A stretch of 43,580 nucleotides of DNA from Klebsiella pneumoniae (lineage in GTDB: Bacteria; Pseudomonadota; Gammaproteobacteria; Ga0077536). How positions within the stretch are numbered: position 1 is the stretch's first letter; every line of letters begins with the position of its first letter. Shown here one piece after another: positions 26,106 through 35,483 of this stretch. Location of the stretch: positions 1-43,580 of the forward strand of contig CAMAXW010000029.1 in assembly GCA_945862315.1 (NCBI GenBank), given 5' to 3'. The notes beneath the pieces were generated by a model. That model was not told the DNA's origin, did no database searches, and was given only the letters and a program-made list of their open reading frames with translations. Both the position numbers and the translations under genes were made by a program.

Positions 26106-27014
26106 TTAACGCAGTCCGAGCTTCGGTTTGACCCACGCCGCCAGTTTGCCAATGGCTTCGTCGGCTTCCGGTGCGCGACCCGCCATAAACTGAAACACAT
26201 GTTGCATCTCGGGGAACACTTCGCAGGTGCACTCCACGCCGGCCGCTTGCATCCGCGCAGCGCCCCGGAGTGCGTCGTCGACGAGGGCTTCATAGCCACC
26301 CACTTGGATGTAGGTCGGCGGGTAGCCGGTAAAATCGGCGTGCAGCACGTTGGCCAGTGGATCATGCGGCGAGGCATTTCCTAGGAACATGCTGGACATG
26401 TTGAGCGACATCTCGCGGGACACTAGGCGTTCCACGTGAGCATTGCGTTGGAAAGACTCGCCGGTGGCTTCCATGTCATACCAAGGCGAGAGCGGCATCA
26501 CCGCAGCCGGCAGCGGCAGCCCGCGGTCACGCAGCGCCAACACCAGCGTCGTGCACAAATTACCGCCCGCCGAATCACCCACGCTGACGATATGGCCGGG
26601 TTTAATACCCTGTCCCAGCAGCCAAGCGTAGACTTTCACGCTCTCGTTCACCTGCGCGGGATGGGTGTGCTCTGGCGCGCGCTGGTAATCCACAATGAGT
26701 GCCCGACATCCCACCGCCTTGGCGATGTGTGCAAACAATTTGCGATGTGAAAAACGCGAGCCCGTCACGCAGCCACCACCGTGGAGTGAAATCATCACGC
26801 GGTCTTCGGCGCAACCATGCGGAACCGCCCACAAGCAGGGCGTACCCTCAACGTCCACATCCAGATAATCCACCCCACCCGGATCGCTGGCGAGGTCCCC
26901 ACATTTTTCGAGCATGTCGCGAAGTCCTTCCAACGACATGCCGGGATCGGCGGCCAAGGCAGCCAAGAAACTGTCAAACAGGTGATCGATTGCGGCGGCT
27001 TGTGGACTGGCCAT
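26106..27014 (-). CDS. Alpha/beta hydrolase, HSL family (esterase/lactonase-like)
   Basis: This hormone-sensitive-lipase-family hydrolase has 302 residues. The oxyanion-hole motif HGGG is at 78-81, the nucleophile S148 sits in GDSAGG, the acid lies within EALVDD (242-247), and the base is H272 in EMQHVF. Such enzymes hydrolyse short-chain esters. Some, such as monoterpene epsilon-lactone hydrolase, open lactones made by Baeyer-Villiger monooxygenases. A type of enzyme that could make such lactones is encoded about 15 kb away, but a link is only suggestive. There is no signal peptide. AAGGGGAG about six bases before the ATG is a good ribosome binding site. It is first in a run of minus-strand genes. 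Confidence 0.92.
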   Translation of the reverse strand: MASPQAAAIDHLFDSFLAALAADPGMSLEGLRDMLEKCGDLASDPGGVDYLDVDVEGTPCLWAVPHGCAEDRVMISLHGGGCVTGSRFSHRKLFAHIAKAVGCRALIVDYQRAPEHTHPAQVNESVKVYAWLLGQGIKPGHIVSVGDSAGGNLCTTLVLALRDRGLPLPAAVMPLSPWYDMEATGESFQRNAHVERLVSREMSLNMSSMFLGNASPHDPLANVLHADFTGYPPTYIQVGGYEALVDDALRGAARMQAAGVECTCEVFPEMQHVFQFMAGRAPEADEAIGKLAAWVKPKLGLR

Positions 27015-27223
27015 GGTGCTCCCCTTGAAGGTTATTGGTGTTTTATCAGCGCTAGAGAATACTCGCTAGCGGCCCTAATTTAGGCTCTTAAAGCCGCGCT
27101 GTCTCGTCCATGCGGCCAGCACCGGGGCGGAGCGCGTGGGGCTAGCCTTTGCAACGTTTCGGCGGGAGGTTTTTTTGAACCTCGGCCGCCGGTGCGGGTG
27201 GCGCTAACGAAGCTCGCTGCGGG

Positions 27224-28438
27224 TCATGGTGCCGAACGTGCACGACGGGTGGTCGCGGCCCACTCGGCGAGAGCGTCCAAAGCCATGGGTTTGCCCAAGT
27301 AATAACCCTGTCCTAGGCGGCAGCCCATCGCCCGCAACGCGGTCGCGGTGGCGGCGTCTTCAATGCCCTCCGCAATGGTGGTCATGCCCAAGGTGTTCGC
27401 CAGTGTCAGCGCGGATTTCACAATGTGATAGCTACGTTCCGAACTCGCCATTTGTCGCACAAAACTCATGTCGATTTTGATGCAGGAAAACGGCAGTGCT
27501 TGCAGATAATCCAGCCCAGCATAGCCGGTGCCAAAATCGTCCAGCGCCACCCCGATACCGATGGCTCGTAGTTGCGCCATCACCTCGGCGATGTTTGAAA
27601 AATCACCCACGAGGCTGGTCTCGGTGAGCTCTACGTGCAGCTCTTCCGGCGCCATGGCGCTGGTTAGGAGCGCCGCGAGGATCGATTCCACAATACCTGC
27701 CCTGCACAATTCGGGAGCCGCAAAATTAATGCTGAGAAACGGCCGGGTGGTAGCACTGGCCTCGCAGAATTCGCGCACCCGGGGCCAATCAGCCGTTGAT
27801 TGCAATAAGACCCACCGTCCAATTTCATGGATAAGCCCGGTTTTTTCTGCCATCGGAATGAACTCGGCCGGGCTCGCGGGGCCTTCGGTGGGATGGCGCC
27901 AGCGCACCAACGCTTCTACTCCCGCAATCCGCCCATCGTGGAGATCCAGCAGCGGTTGATAAGCGAGCGTCAATTGTTGGCTGCGGATGGCCTGCATCAA
28001 ATCGCTGCTGAGCGAGAGGGTGCGGAGCGCCGCTGCCTGCACATCGACTGAGTGGCGCAACCGGGGTTGGTCCGGCGGGAGGTTTAAATTGGTCGCAAGG
28101 ATCTGGGCGTGCCGAAAGCGGGTCAGCAACAGTTGCACGAGATGCTGAACGACGGGGTCGGCCGCTTTTAGCAGGTTCTCCACCTGCTCGCGTTCGATCC
28201 GAATCAGCCGAGTTGGCAGCAGGGTTCTCACGGTTGCCGTGCGGCGGTCGTGGTCGAGCAGCGCCACTTCGCCAAACATGGCGCCGGCAGCCAACAGAGC
28301 GATGCGCTCCCAGCCGCCCGAATGTTCGCGCAGCACCTCAACACAACCATCCTCGATGACGTAGGCAGAGTGCCCTACTTCCCCTGCCACAAATATATTG
28401 ACGTTCGCTGGCAGCGTTTCGCGGGTAAAAGTGTGCAT
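27224..28438 (-). CDS. Cyclic-nucleotide-binding domain fused to EAL phosphodiesterase
   Basis: This two-domain signalling protein has 404 residues. Residues 1-110 form a cNMP-binding (CRP-like) domain with the phosphate-cassette sequence FGEVALLDHDRRTATV (55-70). Residues 140-395 form an EAL domain that should hydrolyse cyclic di-GMP. The catalytic and metal-binding motifs are present: E175-A-L, ELTET (270-274), DDFGTGY (300-306), KID (321-323), EGIED (357-361) and QGYYLGKP. The enzyme is therefore predicted active. No membrane segment, GGDEF or receiver domain is present. The layout suggests that cAMP, or another ligand of the N-terminal domain, controls cyclic di-GMP breakdown. The ligand is not proven. 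It stands alone, with msbA 240 bp downstream on the same strand. Confidence 0.92.
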   Translation of the reverse strand: MHTFTRETLPANVNIFVAGEVGHSAYVIEDGCVEVLREHSGGWERIALLAAGAMFGEVALLDHDRRTATVRTLLPTRLIRIEREQVENLLKAADPVVQHLVQLLLTRFRHAQILATNLNLPPDQPRLRHSVDVQAAALRTLSLSSDLMQAIRSQQLTLAYQPLLDLHDGRIAGVEALVRWRHPTEGPASPAEFIPMAEKTGLIHEIGRWVLLQSTADWPRVREFCEASATTRPFLSINFAAPELCRAGIVESILAALLTSAMAPEELHVELTETSLVGDFSNIAEVMAQLRAIGIGVALDDFGTGYAGLDYLQALPFSCIKIDMSFVRQMASSERSYHIVKSALTLANTLGMTTIAEGIEDAATATALRAMGCRLGQGYYLGKPMALDALAEWAATTRRARSAP

Positions 28439-28678
28439 CAGGTCTTCCTGGTTGCAAGGCCTACAATGTCTCCAGAGTCTGCTTTTTGAGCGCCTTATGC
28501 CACCCCCTGCAGCGCGCGCATACCCACCCCGACCGCTCTCAACGAGACGCCAGCGGCAACCGAAAATGCCTACCTAGAGGAGCACGCAGCGTAACCACGC
28601 AGCCCCCATTTGGGGGTCGACACGACTACCGTGCCAACCGTGCAGACTATCGGCGGGCTGGCCGGAGAGTTCTCAATC

Positions 28679-30445
28679 TCACTTAGCGCCCTCGGCGGGC
28701 GTGAGATCGCCATGCTCGCGCTGAAGGCAATGCAACCTGGCATACACCCCGCCGCGCGCGAGCAGCGCTGTGTGCGTGCCTTCTTCCACGATACGGCCCT
28801 GCTCAATGACCACGATGCGATCGCACGCTTCAATGGTTGAGAGTCGGTGCGCCACGATCAGGCACGTACGCCCTTGGCGCAGCACCCGCAAGGCCTGTTG
28901 AATGCGCCGCTCGGACTCCGCGTCGAGCGCCGAGGTGGCTTCATCGAGAATCAGAATGGGCGCGTCTTTGAGCAGCGCCCGCGCAATCGCCAAGCGTTGC
29001 CGCTGCCCGCCCGACAGGCGTAATCCGTCATCGCCAATCACGGTACTAAAGCCCGCCGGCAAGCTGCGCACAAACTCCGTCACAAACGCGGCATCCGCCG
29101 CCGCCTCGATTTGTGAATCCGAGTGCTCGCGCAGTGCGCCATAGGCGATGTTGTTCTGCACCGTATCGTTGAACAACACGACGTGCTGCCCAACATACGC
29201 AATTGCAGCGCGCAGCGAAGCCAGATTTAGGTCATCCAGCGGGTGGCCATCTATCAAAATTCGACCGGCCCGGGGTAGATAAAAACGTGGGACGAGATTC
29301 ACTAAGCTGGTCTTGCCGCCCCCCGAGGGACCCACCAATGCCACCGACTCGCCGGCCCGAATCGTGAGGTTGATGTCCTCCAGAACCGTGCGCTCCCCAT
29401 AGGCGAGGGTGACGCCTTCGAAGCGAATTTCGCCCTGCACCGGCAAGGGCAAAATCCCGCTGCCCGAAGCTTCTGGGGGTTCGTCGATAAGGGCAAAAAT
29501 ACTCTCGGCCGCCGCCAACCCGCGCTGGATATATTCGTTGACGCCCGTCATCCGGCGCACCGGCGCTAACAACATGGCAGTCGCTGCGACGAAAGAGACA
29601 AAGTCGCCGCGCGACAACGCACCGGCCGCCGCCTCACGCAGCGCAAACGCCATCATGAGGCCGAGGCTCAAGGCGATAATGATCTGCAACACGGGATCGG
29701 TGGCCGCCGCGGTCCCAATAACCTTCATCTGCAGCTTGCGGGCGCTATTGATGGCCTGATGGAAGCGCGCGGCTTCGTACTGCTCGCCGCCAAAAATTTT
29801 CACATCACGATGCCCACCGATGGCTTCTTCCGCCACGATGGTGACGGCGCCCATCGTGTTCTGCAGCCGCCGACTGCCCGACCTCAAGCGCGCGGAGACC
29901 CGCCCGATGAGCCACGCGATGGGCGGCCCCATGACGAGTAAAAACAGCGCCAAACGCCAGTTCATGTAGACCATGTAGCCAATGAGCGCGACCACCAGCA
30001 CGGTGTCTTTGACGATGACCGTGACGCAATGGGTGGCCGCCTGCGCCACCTGTCCCACATCGAAGGTAAACCGTGAGAGCAGTTCGCCGGCCGCGCGTTG
30101 GTCGAAAAACTGCGCCGGCAGGGCGATGAGGTTGCGAAACATCTGCGCGCGCAGATCCATCATGACGTTCTGCGCCACCGCCGCCACGCCCACACTGGAG
30201 ACATAGCCCAGCGCGCCGCGCAGTGCGAGCAGGGCCATCATCACCAGCGGAATAACGAGAAAATGTAGGCCGCGATCGCTACCGAATTCGTGGTCCACGA
30301 GGTAGCGCAGAAACGCCGGCAAGATCCATTCGGTGGCGCCAAGCGCCACCATGCCCAACAGCGACCACAGGAAGATGAGTCGATGGGGATAGGCGTAGGA
30401 AACAAGGCGCAGGTAGAGTCGGGCGCTGCCGGTCGCGGGGTGCAT
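28679..30445 (-). CDS. msbA: Lipid A/lipid flippase ABC exporter MsbA
   Basis: This half-transporter of 588 residues combines a six-helix membrane domain (about 1-310) with an ABC ATPase domain. Walker A GPSGGGKT is at 372-379, signature LSGGQ at 477-481, Walker B LILDEAT at 498-504, and the switch histidine H533 follows. MsbA flips the lipid A core across the inner membrane using ATP. Close relatives export other lipids, so substrate assignment rests on length and similarity. I use the ATG at 30445, which gives the family length; a GTG at 30493 in frame would add 16 residues. No strong ribosome binding site is seen for either. The gene is divergent from prk. No lpxK or kdsB neighbour is present, unlike E. 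coli. Confidence 0.88.
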   Translation of the reverse strand: MHPATGSARLYLRLVSYAYPHRLIFLWSLLGMVALGATEWILPAFLRYLVDHEFGSDRGLHFLVIPLVMMALLALRGALGYVSSVGVAAVAQNVMMDLRAQMFRNLIALPAQFFDQRAAGELLSRFTFDVGQVAQAATHCVTVIVKDTVLVVALIGYMVYMNWRLALFLLVMGPPIAWLIGRVSARLRSGSRRLQNTMGAVTIVAEEAIGGHRDVKIFGGEQYEAARFHQAINSARKLQMKVIGTAAATDPVLQIIIALSLGLMMAFALREAAAGALSRGDFVSFVAATAMLLAPVRRMTGVNEYIQRGLAAAESIFALIDEPPEASGSGILPLPVQGEIRFEGVTLAYGERTVLEDINLTIRAGESVALVGPSGGGKTSLVNLVPRFYLPRAGRILIDGHPLDDLNLASLRAAIAYVGQHVVLFNDTVQNNIAYGALREHSDSQIEAAADAAFVTEFVRSLPAGFSTVIGDDGLRLSGGQRQRLAIARALLKDAPILILDEATSALDAESERRIQQALRVLRQGRTCLIVAHRLSTIEACDRIVVIEQGRIVEEGTHTALLARGGVYARLHCLQREHGDLTPAEGAK

Positions 30446-30565
30446 CGCGCTACTATGCCCAAGGTAGTGGCGATTTGCATCCGACACACCCACTGTCGCG
30501 CGCCATGCTCAGGGCAGCAAACTGAGCCGGTGCGCTAGCGCAAGCTTCCAGAAAGGTTTTTAACG

Positions 30566-31447
30566 ATGAGTAAACTGCACCCCATCGTGGCGGTCACCGG
30601 GTCCTCGGGTGCTGGGACCACAAGCGTCACGACGGCTTTTCAGCACATTTTCCAGCGCGAAGGTTTACGCCCAGCGTGGATTGAAGGTGACAGTTTTCAT
30701 CGTCACGACCGCGACACCATGACACGCGAAGTTGAAAGCGCCGCGCAGGCCGGGCGCACCCTCACGCATTTTGGTCCCGAGGGGAATTTATTTGAGGCGC
30801 TCACGACGCTGTTTCAGGACTATGGCGCGCAGGGCACGGGGCAGTGTCGTCACTATGTGCATACCGCCGCTGACGCGCTCCACCACGGTGCTACGCCGGG
30901 TAGCTTCACGCCCTGGGTATCACTGCCGCCTGCCACCGATTTGCTGTTTTACGAAGGCCTGCATGGCGGATTGGTCACCCCGACCTACAACCTCGCGCAG
31001 CATGTCGATCTGCTGATCGGCGTGGTGCCGATTATTAATTTAGAGTGGATTCAGAAAATTCATCGCGACCATGCGGTGCGTGGTTACAGCCCCGAAACCG
31101 CCACCCAAATGATTTTGCGGCGCATGCCAGATTATGTGCATTACATCTGCCCGCAGTTCTCGCGCACAGATATTAATTTTCAACGCATCCCGACCATTGA
31201 TACCTCAAACCCGTTCACTGCCCTCGAGATTCCCAGCAACGACGAAAGCCTGGTGGTTATCCATATTGCCAACCCGCAAAAAATCAACCCGGACTTCCGC
31301 GCGTTGTTGGAGATGCTGCAGGGCTCTTTTATGTCGCGTCCGGATACCTTGGTAGTCCCGGCGGGTAAAAACGGGTTTGCGATGGAGCTGCTGCTAACCC
31401 CCGTCGTCGCGCGGTTAAAAGAGCAACGCAACCGGGCTCGGGGCTAA
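30566..31447 (+). CDS. prk: Phosphoribulokinase (class I)
   Basis: This proteobacterial-type phosphoribulokinase has 293 residues and phosphorylates ribulose 5-phosphate to ribulose 1,5-bisphosphate, the RuBisCO substrate in the Calvin cycle. The P-loop GSSGAGTTS is at residues 12-20. EGDSFHRHDRD, FYEGLHGG, LEWIQKIHRDHAVRGY and FSRTDINFQRIPTIDTSNPF are all characteristic. The RDHAVRGY wording is closer to Calvin-cycle enzymes of autotrophic gammaproteobacteria than to the E. coli PrkB type. No RuBisCO gene, CbbR or other cbb gene is in the window, so autotrophy is inferred only. AAAGG precedes the ATG, and a 12-bp perfect palindrome TGCGCTAGCGCA lies upstream at 30531-30542. The stop overlaps the hemY stop by 4 bp, tail to tail. 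Confidence 0.92.
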   Translation: MSKLHPIVAVTGSSGAGTTSVTTAFQHIFQREGLRPAWIEGDSFHRHDRDTMTREVESAAQAGRTLTHFGPEGNLFEALTTLFQDYGAQGTGQCRHYVHTAADALHHGATPGSFTPWVSLPPATDLLFYEGLHGGLVTPTYNLAQHVDLLIGVVPIINLEWIQKIHRDHAVRGYSPETATQMILRRMPDYVHYICPQFSRTDINFQRIPTIDTSNPFTALEIPSNDESLVVIHIANPQKINPDFRALLEMLQGSFMSRPDTLVVPAGKNGFAMELLLTPVVARLKEQRNRARG

Positions 31448-32682
31448 CCGACAGCCCCGCTACGGCGCGCAGATCCCGCCGGTTCGAGGGTCCCCATCAC
31501 CGGGATCACGGGCGGCGTCGCGGTGGCGTATTCCAGGCCTAAAATTCGCTGACGTTGCGCCAGCTGGGGCTCGCCTAGCGATTCGCAAACCTCAGCCAGC
31601 AGCCGGTAGCCGATCGCCAAGGGACGCCGTGCAAGGCTCGCCTCGAGATAAGCACGCGCCTTGCCCCAAAGCTGTTGATCCGCACACAAACGACCCAGCG
31701 CGAGCAACAAAACCGGGTCGTCACGATGGTCAGCCAGCCAGCGTTCGGCGCGCGTCAATGCGATCTTTGCCGGCGCGCCCTGGAGCTCACCATACAGCGC
31801 CACCAACCGCGCATCCCATTGGCTCAAGAGCGCTTTGCGTAAGACTTCTTCTGCCAACGCTGGGGTCGCGGCGTTGAGCAGCGCACGCGCATAGGCGGCG
31901 ACCACGCTCGGCGTGGCACGCGTGCTTTTATTCAGACCCAACCACAGGCGGTTTAGCGCGGCGGGATCACCCATCACCTCGCCCAGACAGCGCACCGCGA
32001 CCTCCGCTTCCAGCGCGGCAAGACGCTCTGGGGAATAAATTTTCTGCCGACGCAAGATGGGCAGCAACGCTTGCAGTTCCGTGTGACGGTTGAGCCGGTC
32101 GAGCAAGCGATGGCGCACCAACAGCACTTGGCGCTGCTCCGCGTGGCGAGCCAATAAGGGTGCCAAGGTTTGTTCGGCGGCGGGTGCATCATCGTCGTCG
32201 AGCTGCATTTCCGCGCGGCGCACCCCGAGTGCTAGCGCCACTTCCGCCGTCCCCTCACCGGCCAACGCCAGCAACGCATCACGCCGGCCGCGGGCCTGCT
32301 GGGCATGGGCGGCTTGTGCGGCGGCCAGATAGTGCAGCGGCGTGTGTCCCGCACCGCGTCCCAGCTGACGCTCGGCGCGCGCGTAATCACCCACGGCCAG
32401 CGCCAGCATCCCGGCCTCAAGGCGCTGCAGGGCTGCGTGTCGATGACGTGCATCCCACCAACGGCGCAAGCGCGAGCGGACGGTGAGCAGGCGATAGACG
32501 CTGGTCAGCAGCCAGCTCAAGAGCAGCGCGCCCAGCGTCCCGGCCACCACAAACAAAGCGAGACTCAAACGGATGATTTGACCATCCACGCTAATCGCGA
32601 CGACCCCGGGATAGGACGAAATCAACTGACCAACGCCCACCGCGCCGGCCAGCGCGGCCAGCAGCACGAGGAGGAGTTTCAC
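31444..32682 (-). CDS. hemY: HemY, inner-membrane TPR protein of the heme block
   Basis: This protein of 412 residues has two N-terminal membrane helices (about 1-21 and 40-64) and a long alpha-helical, TPR-containing C-terminal part. That is the layout of gammaproteobacterial HemY, which is not the Gram-positive protoporphyrinogen oxidase of the same name. Its exact role in heme biosynthesis is unclear. Conserved landmarks are SSYPGVV, RSRLRRWWDARHRHAALQ and LALGRLCADQQLWGKARAYLE. The start codon overlaps the hemX stop (ATGA-type, 32679-32682), so the two are translationally coupled. The C-terminal end overlaps the prk stop tail to tail. Confidence 0.9.
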   Translation of the reverse strand: MKLLLVLLAALAGAVGVGQLISSYPGVVAISVDGQIIRLSLALFVVAGTLGALLLSWLLTSVYRLLTVRSRLRRWWDARHRHAALQRLEAGMLALAVGDYARAERQLGRGAGHTPLHYLAAAQAAHAQQARGRRDALLALAGEGTAEVALALGVRRAEMQLDDDDAPAAEQTLAPLLARHAEQRQVLLVRHRLLDRLNRHTELQALLPILRRQKIYSPERLAALEAEVAVRCLGEVMGDPAALNRLWLGLNKSTRATPSVVAAYARALLNAATPALAEEVLRKALLSQWDARLVALYGELQGAPAKIALTRAERWLADHRDDPVLLLALGRLCADQQLWGKARAYLEASLARRPLAIGYRLLAEVCESLGEPQLAQRQRILGLEYATATPPVIPVMGTLEPAGSARRSGAVG

Positions 32683-33701
32683 GGAGCACCCTCCGCACGG
32701 GCCATGGCGAGCGCCGTAAGGCTCTCCTGCAGCGTGGGAATGGGGGGCGCAAGGTTCACATTGGCCAGCACATTAAGACGGGTCAGACAGCCCATCACCT
32801 GGGGATCAGCACTCGCAAAGCCCGCCACTAACGTGGCGCGGGCAGCCTCGATGCCGGCGGATCTGGCGGGTGCGTCGCGGGCTAGCACGGCCAGTTGTAC
32901 GGCGCCCAATTCCACGTGCAGCTGGCGCCGCAGCAGCGCCGCCCCCAAAGGATCTAACAGGGGGTCGAGCGCGGGTCCGGCGGGGCGAATCTCAACCAAT
33001 TGACGCAGGTCGCCCCATATCGCTGCCAGCACCGCGCGCCAGCCGTGCAGCGCGGGGGCCGCAGCGTCAGGGGCAGGCGCCGCTGCCGCCAATCCCGCCG
33101 CGAGCGGCCACTGCACGCTCGCGCGCGCGAACGCCGCCAGCTCGGCCGCCTGGCCTACCAAATCTGCGTCTTGAAAAGCCGCTAGACGGGCCACATCGTG
33201 GGTTATCGCCAGCGCGACGAGCGGTGCCTGCGGCGCCACGCGGGATTGCGCCAGCTGCAAGGCGGCCGTGGCACCGGCCACATCGCGCGCCAGTAGCAGG
33301 CGCTGCTCGGCGAGCGCTGCCAGCGCGGTGGCTTCGACCAAGGCTAGCGTGTCTAGCGTTAAGGGCACGGGTTTGGGCTGCGCATCCAACGTGCGGGTCA
33401 GTGCAGCCAACTGCGCATCCAGTGCGGCCACGTGGGTCGCGAGCGCGGTTTGTGCAGGATCAGTTACCGGGGGTGCCGCACCCGCCGCAGCCTGCTCGCG
33501 CTGCGCCTGTTGCAAGTGCTGCACCGCCTCATCCAGCGCCGCGAAGCGTGCTTGCTGGGCCTGCTGCCCTTGCCAAACCAACCCTGCGCCGACGCCCACC
33601 GCCAACAGCAGTGCCAGCAATAGGACGCGCCACCACCAGCGACCCCGGCGCGTGGGCGTCGGCGCGGCAACAGCCGCCTTAGACTGCGTGTCATTCGCCA
33701 T
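32679..33701 (-). CDS. hemX: HemX, membrane-anchored protein of the heme block
   Basis: This protein of 340 residues has a short N-terminal cytoplasmic tail, one membrane helix (about 26-44) and a coiled-coil-like segment rich in Gln and Ala (45-75). A helical periplasmic domain of the HemX family follows. Databases often name such proteins uroporphyrin-III C-methyltransferase, but no methyltransferase motif is visible and that label should not be used. The function is unknown; fixed position between hemD and hemY suggests a link to tetrapyrrole synthesis. The start overlaps the end of hemD by 11 bp. It is unusually rich in Ala (long Ala-rich stretches such as AAAAPAPDAAAP). Confidence 0.9.
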   Translation of the reverse strand: MANDTQSKAAVAAPTPTRRGRWWWRVLLLALLLAVGVGAGLVWQGQQAQQARFAALDEAVQHLQQAQREQAAAGAAPPVTDPAQTALATHVAALDAQLAALTRTLDAQPKPVPLTLDTLALVEATALAALAEQRLLLARDVAGATAALQLAQSRVAPQAPLVALAITHDVARLAAFQDADLVGQAAELAAFARASVQWPLAAGLAAAAPAPDAAAPALHGWRAVLAAIWGDLRQLVEIRPAGPALDPLLDPLGAALLRRQLHVELGAVQLAVLARDAPARSAGIEAARATLVAGFASADPQVMGCLTRLNVLANVNLAPPIPTLQESLTALAMARAEGAP

Positions 33702-34497
33702 CTAATACCCACCGCTCGAGCGCCGCCACGAGACTCGCATCACCGGGGGTCTCCACCACCACCGGCGGCACGGTAAAGCCTAAACGCTCGACTTCCGTGG
33801 CGGTGCGTGCCCCCGTCACCACGAGCGGCAGGTCGTAGAGCCGGTCCAGTTTTTCCTGTTCAATCTGCGCCGCCAAATTGATGAGCGCCTCAAGGCTCGT
33901 GATAACCCCGACATCCGGCAGGGTAACGCCGTGCGCTTCCAACACATTCGCCAACGGCTCGTGGGGTGCAGAACGGGTATAGACCTCACAATAATCCACG
34001 CTGGCTCCTCGCGTGCGCAGGGTTTGGGCGAGCAACTCCCGGCCACCACTACCGCGCACGATGAGGACTTTTTTTCCGTCAATCTGGTGCGCAGAAAGGC
34101 CGGGCATTCTGAGCAAGCCTTCTGAATTGAATTCGCCTTTAGGCGTATGGACCTGCTTGACACCCAGTGCCAGCAAACGCTCAGCACTGCCACCACCGAC
34201 CGCGTAGACCTCGCAGTGCGCCAAAGAATGAGGCGGCGAATTGAGCGCGTCGATGCCGAAATCGGCGGCATTTCGGCTGACGAAAATGACCGCGGCGTAG
34301 GCGGGCAAACATTGCCGCGCTGCGTTGAGCGTGGCCTCGTCGGTTTGCCGTTGGATCACGATCATCGGGGCGAACACGGCCACGCCTCCGCGCTGCTCGA
34401 TCGCTAAAATGAGTCCGTGAGCTTGTTCCTCCGGGCGCGTCACCAGCACGCTCACGCTGGCCAAACTGCCGGAATCGATAGGGGGTGAGGTGTGCAT
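33691..34497 (-). CDS. hemD: Uroporphyrinogen-III synthase
   Basis: This protein of 268 residues matches HemD, which closes hydroxymethylbilane into uroporphyrinogen III while inverting ring D. HemD is poorly conserved, so recognition uses scattered landmarks: SVLVTRPEEQAHGL near the start, VIFVSRNAAD, VYAVGGGSAERL, VLIVRGSGGRELL and VITSLEALINL. The alpha/beta two-lobe pattern fits. The next gene upstream, hemC, supplies its substrate, and the ATG at 34497 follows the hemC stop after only 9 bp. The end overlaps hemX by 11 bp. The hemC-hemD-hemX-hemY order is the usual gammaproteobacterial one. Confidence 0.92.
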   Translation of the reverse strand: MHTSPPIDSGSLASVSVLVTRPEEQAHGLILAIEQRGGVAVFAPMIVIQRQTDEATLNAARQCLPAYAAVIFVSRNAADFGIDALNSPPHSLAHCEVYAVGGGSAERLLALGVKQVHTPKGEFNSEGLLRMPGLSAHQIDGKKVLIVRGSGGRELLAQTLRTRGASVDYCEVYTRSAPHEPLANVLEAHGVTLPDVGVITSLEALINLAAQIEQEKLDRLYDLPLVVTGARTATEVERLGFTVPPVVVETPGDASLVAALERWVLDGE

Positions 34498-34506
34498 GCT
34501 GGGCTT

Positions 34507-35448
34507 TTAGAGGGTGCCGATTTCGGCCAGCAGATCGGCGGCACCCGCGGCGAGCAGTTCTCGTCCGACCGCCGTGCCCAGCGCCGCCGCCGCCTCGCGT
34601 GGCCCCGTCTGCGTCGCCCGCACCATGCGTTTGCCATCGATACTGGCCACCAGCCCTACCATTGAAATCATGTGCTCCCCCACTGTTGCATGCCCGGCGA
34701 CTGGCACCTGACAGCCACCATCCAAAGCGGCATTGAGTGCGCGTTCCGCGCGGATTGCGTCGTGAGCGAGTGGGTCGTCCAGTCCCGCAATGAGCGCCTC
34801 AATGCGCCGATCGCCACGCCGACATTCAATACCAATCACGCCCTGACCCACTGCGGGCAACATCTCATGCGGCTCAAAACAAGCCACCACCCCGGCTGTC
34901 AGCCCCAGTCGCCGGAGGCCCGCAGACGCGAGCACGATACCATCGAAATCTCCCCGCGCGAGCTTGTCCAGACGGGTCGTGACATTGCCCCGCAGGTCGC
35001 GCAATTCCAGATCAGGGCGCAGCGCCAGCAGCTGGCTGCGGCGGCGCAAGCTGGAGGTTCCCACCACCGCGCCTAGCGGCAAGGCCGCCAGCGGACAGGC
35101 GGCGATGAGGCAATCGCGGGGGTCTTCGCGCGCTAAAACCACCGGGATATGCAGCGTCGCGGGCAGTGCCACCGGCACGTCTTTCATGGAATGAACCGCC
35201 AAGTCGGCCTGGTCATCCAATAGGGCCTGTTCTAATTCCTTGATGAACAGCCCTTTGCCGCCAATTTTGGCTAATGGGGTGTCGAGGATACGGTCACCGG
35301 TGGTGGTGATCACCACCAGCTCGATGACGAGCGCTGGGTGCGCCAGCAGCAATAACGCACGGACATGATGGGCCTGCCACAGCGCGAGTTGGCTGCCGCG
35401 GGTCGCAATTCGAACCGTCCCGGAGGTCAGCGGTGAGGGGGACATCAT
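34507..35448 (-). CDS. hemC: Hydroxymethylbilane synthase (porphobilinogen deaminase)
   Basis: HemC joins four porphobilinogen molecules into hydroxymethylbilane. This protein has 313 residues from the ATG at 35448, close to the usual 310. RIATRGSQLALWQA marks the N-terminus, HSMKDVP holds the catalytic aspartate (D90), and GTSSLRRRSQL and LRGNVTTRLDKL line the active site. C246 in GGCQVPV is the cysteine that carries the dipyrromethane cofactor. A second ATG follows at once (35445) and a GTG lies two codons upstream (35454), so the start is uncertain by one or two residues. AGGTG lies just before the ATG pair. It is divergent from gshB. Confidence 0.95.
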   Translation of the reverse strand: MMSPSPLTSGTVRIATRGSQLALWQAHHVRALLLLAHPALVIELVVITTTGDRILDTPLAKIGGKGLFIKELEQALLDDQADLAVHSMKDVPVALPATLHIPVVLAREDPRDCLIAACPLAALPLGAVVGTSSLRRRSQLLALRPDLELRDLRGNVTTRLDKLARGDFDGIVLASAGLRRLGLTAGVVACFEPHEMLPAVGQGVIGIECRRGDRRIEALIAGLDDPLAHDAIRAERALNAALDGGCQVPVAGHATVGEHMISMVGLVASIDGKRMVRATQTGPREAAAALGTAVGRELLAAGAADLLAEIGTL

Positions 35449-35483
35449 AAGCACCTGACGGCTGCGAATGCAGCGCTAAACGG

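Noticed and set aside
32679-33701. HemX as a uroporphyrin-III C-methyltransferase
   Set aside because: No SAM methyltransferase motif is visible. The protein is a membrane-anchored helical HemX, and the enzyme name is a common database carry-over.
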